NCBI GenBank assembly: GCA_003952965.2 | Contig: CM025854.1 | Coordinates: 6,863,717 to 6,927,716, forward strand | DNA length: 64,000 nt | Origin: Morella rubra | Taxonomy: Eukaryota > Streptophyta > Magnoliopsida > Fagales > Myricaceae | Reading direction: 5' to 3' | Shown here: positions 56,625-64,000 of the stretch, piece after piece | Position numbering within the stretch: the first letter of the stretch is position 1 | Layout: every line of letters begins with the position of its first letter | Translations under genes and position numbers: made by a program | Notes under the pieces: generated by a model | The model's input: only the letters and a program-made list of their open reading frames with translations | Databases searched by the model: none | Told to the model about the DNA's origin: nothing

Positions 56625-59600
56625 TTAGGCCTCGACAGCAGTTACCGTTTCCTCATCAGTAGAATCGGATGAAACAATTTCATCTGTAGGGTCCGGGGTC
56701 ACAGCATCTGTTTCTGGTTCCTCTTCTGTCCCAGCATGAAGTAGCTTCTCCCTGAGCTTTCCTAGAAGTTCTTCTTTTGCACTTTCATTCTCAGCCAGAA
56801 ATTTCTTCAATACATCCTTGCCACGGTAAGTCTCACCATCCAAATCGTAATATCCACCAGCCCTCGAGATAAATTTGTGTTTTACTCCCAACTCTATGAG
56901 CTCCGCTTCTTGGCATATGCCCTTGCCAAACTCGAGCTCAAATTGGGCAGTTTTAAAAGGAGGAGCAAGCTTGTTTTTCACTACTTTCACAAGAACTTGG
57001 CTTCCTAAAGTCTGCAAAAGAAAGCATATCCTAGGATGCATCAACTACCAGAAGGTGTACCACAACTGCCAGAAGGTGTACCAAACCAACACCCATGTAA
57101 TGAACGAGGTTTTCACTAAGAGACTTCAGGCTTTCCCCATGCTTCGCAAATAAGGCATGAAAGGAAAAGATGAAGCTCTACTTAGACACAGGACCTTTTA
57201 CACAAAAGTGAGAACATCAAACAAGATATTGCTCCGCAGAAAAGTAGAGACCAGCTCAAATCTTTAGGCAATAAAAGGTTATGGAATTGCCAATCTCCAA
57301 AAAGGAGAAAAAAGAAATGTCCAAAGCTGAGAACATTTCAAGTACTATGTATTTCCTTTCCGTAAACTACCCAGAGCGTGATCCCTTGATTAGCAACACT
57401 AAGCAATCCACATTTCCTTCTTTTGATGGCTTCAACCTAAGCCCACCTATACATCTGTGTGATTACTAACGTCTACGTCTTGTAGTCGCTTTTATGTAAG
57501 AAAAATATGACCAATGTCCGGCTACTGACCTCAAGTATCACAATTCAATCCCAAGACTCAAAAGGCCAGTGAATGTGGAAAAAAGATTACACCCAGGAGA
57601 GAGAGAGAGAGAGAGCAAGAGAGAAATTAAATATAATACCTCTTCACCCTTCTTGACAAGCCCTGTTCTCCTAATATTAAGGCGCACTGAAGCATAGAAT
57701 TTTAAGGCATTACCGCCACAGGTAACTTCGGTGGGCCCACCAAATCCTCCAAAAGTAGAAATTTTTGCTCTTACCTGGAGATTCACACAATCCAATTACA
57801 GAGATCTCATCATAAAAAAGACATCATCATGAGCTTCAACAAGATATCAGGACCACTAAAGCTTTAAAGAGAACACATCAGACATGATCTCACTTTTCAG
57901 AATGGCAATAGCCCAGAATTAAAAAAATGAGTACCACAGAAGTTTGTTACATCCTCTAGCTCAGTTTGATTTGTATTCAGCCATCAACAATCTCAGTTTA
58001 GCCAAAACCTGCTATTTTTACTTCTTTAAGAAGTAATTACCTCAGCAAACACTACACACTAATTTATGCAAACCTTTCCCTTAAATCAAGGGGAAAGAGT
58101 CCAGGAAATCAAAGCAGAACATATTTACACCCTAACGGTAATGGCTGGTTGAATGAAAGCATCTTGGTCAACTCCAAAAACTTCCCAAGGAGATTAACTT
58201 GGAAGAGGTATCTTAAGGGAGTCCAAAAGTTATACACAGAAGAATAAGAGAAATCAAATGTATGCTTTTTAGAGAGGAAAAAAAAAATTGCAAAGACTAT
58301 GCATGCTTATCATAGATTGAATTTGAAATGAAAACAAAATGAAACAAAACGCATTAAACTAATGACCCTCACCGACCAGGTCCAGGCTAACCCAAGCTCA
58401 GCCCATTTGCTGACACCTTAGAATATGCTAGCCCCAAGTACAATTAAACCCAAGCTCCTCTTCTCAGGCTCAGCTCATCAGAATTCCCAAACAAAAATTT
58501 GGATAGCAGTATGAAAACTGATACCTGATTTATAAATATCAATATAGTCTGTGATAGTGATAACGAGTGGCTCAACTTGCGAAGTGCCTGGCTCATCAAT
58601 CTAGCCTGCATCGCCATGTGAGCGTCACCCATCTCACCATCAAGTTCACCTTTAGGCACAAGGGCTGCTACCTGCCATTAAAATACAGATATTACTGTTT
58701 CAGCAGAACAATAAACAGTGACTAACTACTTGAAGGAAAATAATTCAAATCAGTAATACATCATATGTTTGTTTATGCCACATACGTTGCTCTGCAATGC
58801 AAGTTACAAGAAAACTCTTCTCTTAGGCCCAATGAGATGACAGGAGCATCTCAGAAGGAGAAGGAGCATGCATATAGAGAGGGAAGACCATCATATCAAA
58901 AAACATTATGGAAGAAAGTAGTGAGCAAATTTTGCAGCTACAACAATGATCTTGAATCCCAATCAAAACAAGCTAGCACTGAGCACCTGACTTACACTGT
59001 CAACAACAACAACATCAATTGAACCACTTCTTATTAGGGTGTCCACAAGACTGAGAGCTTGTTCACCACAATCTGGCTGTGAGAGAAGTAACTTATCAAT
59101 TTTTACACCAATAGTCTGGGCAAGCACTGGATCCAGAGCATGCTCAGCATCAACAAACACGCAGTAACCTACAGAGAGCGCACGAAACAAGCTCAATATC
59201 TTTCAAGAAACATAAAAGATTAGAAGTTCAATAATACCACTATACATGCACGTGGTGAAAATTGATTCTACCTTATTAAAGTTTTATGAGACTCCAAACC
59301 CAGAATATCCAATGTAATAGAATATATGCTTAATATTTCCATAAGATCGATTCCATCTTTCTACATCAAATTGATGATTAAATAGGACAAAGCACATGTC
59401 CAAACATAACAATCCAAGAAATGAAAAAGACCCCCTTTTTATTTGACTAGAGAATAACCTCCTTGCTTTTGTGCTTCAGCAATTACATGTAGAGCAAGAG
59501 TAGTTTTCCCAGAAGCCTCCGGACCGTATATCTCCACAACACGTCCCTGCAGACATCGACCAAAATCATATTATGAGCAGCCAAAACAGAACGTACAGGT

Positions 59601-61414
59601 AAAGTAAAAAGTGTTTTCTGTGTCTATTCCCCCTGCCTTACACTCGACGAAAATACAAAGAATCATATTATATATATATACACTAACGCATATCAATATA
59701 CATATCTGTAAATAAACTCGTGTGAGTATATGTGTCATGCACAAGCACATGTGAGCAAAATGTGCAACGTAGCATTTAGGTGAAGAGGGTTTCTATTTCT
59801 AATTCAGGGAACTGGAAGGAAAATGTAACAACTGTAAATAACAGAAGTAGAAGAACAATCATTAGCATTCAGCAGCTGTAAGGGAAAGGGGCTGAAAACA
59901 ACATAGGCAGCAAAACCAAGTAACCTAGATAATATTTCACGGAAAGAAAATTTTGTTTAATGTATTTAGCCCATGTTTGGCAACACAAAAATTTCTCACT
60001 TTTCAGAAAAAAAAAAATAATAATTTTGAAAGTTTTGGTTGCCAAACAACAAAATTTTAAAGTTTTGGTCAAATTTTTTATTTTTTTGACCTTGCTCATG
60101 TCAAATTATATCCCTTCACACTTTTCACAAATTCCAACTTTTTTCATAAAAAAACTCTATCAAATCATCTCTTTCTACACTTTTCACAAACTCCAATAAA
60201 AATCAATCTCCAACCAAACATCCTTTTAAATTTTCTACCACATTTTCACAAACTCCCATAAAAGTCAATAAAATCTAACACTACCCCCAATAAGAAAATT
60301 TTCATTAGTGAAAAGAAATTTTGTTTGATTTTGAAGCGTCCAAACATGGGCTTAAGAATGTCATGGTTCATAAATTTTCACCAACAGAACTTATACCTTA
60401 GGAAGGCCACCAGTTCCCAGTGCTATATCTAGAGCAAAAGAACCTGTGGATATCACTGGGACATGCTTTGAAGGGTTGGACGGACCAAGCCACATAATAG
60501 ATTCCTTTCCAAATGACGATGTAATCTGATCCAAGGCCTGTTGTAGTGCCAAGTCTTTCTTGGACATATTATCTTGACCCGAGTCACTTCCATCTGACTT
60601 AGACTTCCTTCTACCTTCAGGGAGATATAAATTGAGATTATTAACGACACACGAATTAACATGTACGAAACAGGAAAAAGCTGATTCCAAGGATGCTAAC
60701 TTCACTTGGATTTTCCAAAAAACAGACAGTATTGAATTCATTCTGGCACGTGATATGCACCATGTTAAATTACACTCCACACCAATGATCAGCATGGAAC
60801 ATGGCAACTAAAAGCCAGTTCTCGGTAATATGTCAATCGTTTATGCCTTTTAAGACATGCAAAAATATGGAAACTAAACATTCAGCACCTTTAGTAGAGA
60901 AGTCGCAAGACTGAGAAGGTATCCCCAATACACCTCTCCTAAAGCCCTGCAGTTAATAAATCCGTCAAATGAATAAACAGAAGCCACACCCTGGAACTAT
61001 AGACGATCAACAAAGAGAAGCAGACGATTCTACGAAAACGGCAAACAAATGTTCCAATAAAAACAAACGAAGCAAGTGAAAAGAAAAAATGCTCATATTT
61101 CTACTCTCCCATTTGATTGCGCGGAAAAAGGAAGCCCAAAAGCAGCTAAAACAAAACATGTTACATGGGCTTTTGTTTTTGTTTACTACATTCATTCTTG
61201 GTCCTAAAACTTACATTGAAATCTCTCAAAACTTCCATTTCTTAAAGCTCAAGGCTTCCTCGGTGACTGAACACTGTGTCAGCACCAGAGTCCCCAAACA
61301 AACATTGAGAAAAGAAAGCCCTAACAAATAGGTGTACTGATGTGTCGAGAGAGTAACCTCGGGTACGAATACAGAGCGCTTAAGATAGGAAGCATTCCGA
61401 AGAAGCCTCGCCAT
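56625..61414 (-). CDS. RECA3: DNA repair protein recA homolog, RECA3-like, organellar
   Basis: RecA strand-exchange ATPase that protects organelle genomes from illegitimate recombination (family knowledge). Eight exons on the minus strand: 61358-61414, 60889-60946, 60397-60614, 59459-59546, 58996-59168, 58525-58671, 57640-57774, 56625-57011, giving 420 residues, phases closed. The N-terminus [19 protein letters not shown] suits a mitochondrial presequence. The ATPase core shows Walker A GPEASGKT (about 119-126), Walker B VVVVDS (about 193-198), [20 protein letters not shown] and the RecA signature ALKFYASVR (about 270-278). The C-terminus is acidic and Thr-rich ([13 protein letters not shown]). 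Intron 3 holds a Tourist-like MITE. The first residues favour the mitochondrial RECA3 over the plastid form, but the assignment to a paralogue is from memory of the family. Confidence 0.9.
59969..60351. mobile_element. Tourist-like (PIF/Harbinger) MITE in recA intron 3
   Basis: Termini gcccatgtttgg and ccaaacatgggc are perfect inverted repeats of 12 bp, flanked by TTA at 59966-59968 and 60352-60354. The 383-bp interior is A/T-rich with imperfect inverted symmetry (aaaattt / tttttgaccc words). The 3-bp TTA target duplication is diagnostic of PIF/Harbinger MITEs. Confidence 0.88.
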
Positions 61415-62550
61415 AGACGGTTCAGACTCTACACACCTTCGGAATCCAAAATAGAAGAGGCTAAAGTGAACGAAAGCTTAATAGTAACATATATGCTTCC
61501 CCATGCATGTGCTGAGAGGGAGTCGGAGAGATTTTATTTTGGTTTTAGGGTTTGGTGTTTGATTTCCCTCCGTTTTGAACTCTGCTGGCCTGACTCAGTG
61601 AGCGTTGCAGGGAGCGATGAACGGGGGCGCTATTTGGGCCGTCTGTGACTCTGTGGGAGCGTTGGCATTATGGACCTTTTCCTTTCCCTAATTTTAGGGT
61701 CTGAAAAAATGTACACGCTTAAAAAAGTTGGAAACATCATTAAAAGCCCACCAAAAAAAAAAAAAAACAACAACAACAACAACATTGAGAGAGTATGTTG
61801 TTTTCATTATGCTTCGGGCACGTGGACCCTACATGGATTTGCGTACAACCTCAAGCAACCAGCATAAGCGTTTTATAGACAAAATCTACAAAAAAAAAAC
61901 AAAAACAAAAAACAAAAAACAAAAAATTGAATGAAGCACCCTTAAACCAAATATGAGGGCTCTTTCTTTTTTGAGCCGGATACAATAATGCTATGAACAA
62001 CTAATAAAGCCAATAGCATATATATTGATCCATCTTATAAAAACTATTATTTTTAACATAGGCTGTGTAAGATGCTACGTGAGATACTTTCATTACTTAA
62101 TTAACAAGAATTAAGATGGAGTCTTTGTTTCACTAACAATGCTAGCACAGATCTTAAATTTAAAATTTTAAAAGCAAGGGTCTTAAACCAATGTTACCGA
62201 AAGCACAAATCTAGTATTTATATAGTGCTATATATCTCCCACTTTATAGAAACAATTTCGAAACAAGATGTCACTTTCAATGCAATTTATTTAAAATGGT
62301 TTATCCGCTACAATTGTAACGCCCCTCCGTATTTTTGTGACACTGTTTTCATAAGTACCTTAGAGACTCTGAATTTTCATAAATTGTCTATAAAGATTAT
62401 TTCAGGCTAATGCACCAGTAATACAAAGTGATGTCTATATTTAAGACGTAACTCCGCTGATTTACGATAAGAATAGAATCGAGATCCTTGCAATCGTCAA
62501 CTCTTATGCAAAGATCTACTAATACGTTAGCCACTTAAATATTAAAAGAA
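61415..62550. promoter_or_regulatory. Upstream region of the recA gene
   Basis: The first 250 bp include the likely leader and promoter of the minus-strand recA gene, with no firm TATA box. A (CAA)n tract lies at about 61767-61785, with A-rich runs to 61930. The rest is AT-rich without genes. Confidence 0.4.
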
Positions 62551-62559
62551 GAATTAAAA

Positions 62560-63761
62560 CACAGGCGGAACGAGCAGGGGACGAAGGGGGACAGCCGCCT
62601 TCGCCTCAAAAATCAGTTCAATTTTTTTTTTTTTTTATATGGGTTAACCAAAGGCCGCCCCCCTTAGACCCAGCGCCGAGGATTTTAATGATCCCCTTTG
62701 TCTTTTTTTGAATGTGTTCACGCCCCCAAACTCTTTCTTCTCTCTCGTGAGTCGCTTTGTTAGCTAACTTTTTCAAACTGGTTATTATCGAGACCACTGC
62801 TTATTGGTTAATGATAGCTGTAAATATTTTTTTTATATTATTATAACTATTAACTACTACAGATACGACAAAGGTATCTTGGAGTAAAATACCAGTACTT
62901 CATTAATATTTTTGTTCAAAATCTATATATTACATGCTGGATTCATATTGTTAATATTAATTATTTATTACCATAAATATTATCCTAGTTTATTTCACAG
63001 GTTTTTAATAAAATAGTGTGATTTGAGGGATTTTAATCCTATGTGTATTTATCAGGCATAAGATTTTCTACGTTTATACTTTCTCAACCCTAAGCTTAGA
63101 TACAAGACTAAGGTAAAGTCTTTTTATGGTGGCTGTAAGCAATTATAAAGAATTCATTACAAGTAACCAAACACGACAATGTTTTTTGAGATAAATGAAA
63201 TTTTCACTTATCAATTGTAAAGAATTAAACTATCAGTTTTAATACATTATAATTTCTAACTATTAATATTAGACAGAGTACTCTCTACCTAATTTTTCCG
63301 TGAAATTGCACAAAATTTAGTGTTTTACACTTATAACAACAATGCTCCCAATGACTTGTAAGTTGACAACATTACTCTTTTTTTAAAAAAAAAAAATAAG
63401 TGTACAATAATACTCTTTGTCAAGTATGAAGATTGACTTGCCTAATAAGATGAGAGATAACTGAATGAATGATAGTATGATGGTTTACATCGAGAGAGAA
63501 AATTTTGAAACTAGTAAGCACAAAGCCATTTTGCAATGTTTTTAGAAGATGCAAACTTGTAGAATCCAATTGCCACCTCTCAGTCTCAACAAAGAGTACG
63601 GTACATGTATTTCAATATAATATATTTTTAATATTTTTAGTCCTTAATTTTCGATATTTTAACTTTAAAACACATTTTTGTATTACATAGTAAAAAAAAA
63701 TTTTGGTCATTTTCCCTTAGGAGTTTGCCCCCCTTCAAATTCATTCCTGGTTCCGCCACTG
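62560..63761. mobile_element. Non-autonomous hAT element, 1.2 kb
   Basis: Ends are cacaggcggaacg and ggttccgccactg, that is, diverged copies of the hAT terminus cagtggcggaacc. The 8-bp target duplication is aattaaaa (62552-62559) against aattaaag (63762-63769), 7 of 8. No transposase frame is present. The flanks of both ends have the gggggc-rich subterminal stretch common to this group. Confidence 0.82.
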
Positions 63762-63769
63762 AATTAAAG

Positions 63770-64000
63770 AGATGTTAGTCCTTAAGTTTCAACACTATTT
63801 CATCTAGTTTTAACACTATTTTAAAAGATGATACTCAGGTCTTCAAGGGTTTCGAAATAATTATAGGCCATTCTTAGATTTTATCAAATTTTCAGAGGTC
63901 TTTCAGTAAGTTTGTCATATAAAAAAATCATTTTGTCATCTCCTTATGAGCAACCATCGTTTAACTTGGCTGAAGCAGAGGATCTGATTCTCTCTATTAT
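63770..64000. other. Intergenic DNA to window end
   Basis: I see nothing that supports a gene or element in this last stretch. Confidence 0.4.

Noticed and set aside
1..64000. CRISPR arrays, operons, tRNA genes
   Set aside because: No regularly spaced repeat-spacer structure, no prokaryotic gene organisation and no complete tRNA cloverleaf were recognised. The genes have spliceosomal introns.

Overview
The window is nuclear DNA of a eudicot plant, probably woody. It has GT-AG introns, AT-rich intergenic DNA dense with decayed DNA transposons, a nuclear copy of plastid 16S rDNA, and genes typical of land plants. I cannot name the species.

Four protein-coding loci look intact. (1) A CFM3-type gene for a three-CRM-domain organelle splicing factor (9864-14394, +). 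(2) An alpha/beta-hydrolase of the small plant serine-hydrolase family (33283-37442, -), the only complete member of a tandem array of three. (3) A bHLH041-like transcription factor (48973-51591, +, eight exons including one of 15 nt). (4) A RECA3-like organellar recA (56625-61414, -, eight exons). Exon boundaries were placed by hand from splice signals and family conservation, and the reading frames close without internal stops.

Layout. 1-4250 is a direct tandem duplication with a period of about 2.12 kb. 4195-9650 is a Pack-MULE with a 9-bp target duplication. It carries an mTERF gene fragment and has a 3.8-kb hAT element, with a broken transposase, nested in its left terminal repeat. CFM3 starts about 200 bp beyond it. 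15.5-38.4 kb is the hydrolase array: copy A (3' half only), copy B (stop codon, lost splice acceptor, scrambled exon 4) and copy C (intact). It is riddled with insertions: MULE MITEs, a hAT derivative, a probable retrocopied mRNA end, a SINE1 gene fragment, plastid rDNA and a GRF-zinc-finger-like exon. 38.8-46.7 kb is mainly non-autonomous elements. bHLH041, a LINE RNase H remnant and RECA3 (with a Tourist-like MITE in intron 3) follow. A hAT derivative at 62560-63761 lies near the right end.

The intact genes do not form a pathway. CFM3 and RECA3 both act in organelles by family knowledge, but nothing here links them. I did not find a convincing new biological system. The most unusual signals are two ultrashort retroinsertions sharing a T(n)GATAA core with 18-20 bp target duplications, and the mosaic that replaced the 5' half of hydrolase copy B.
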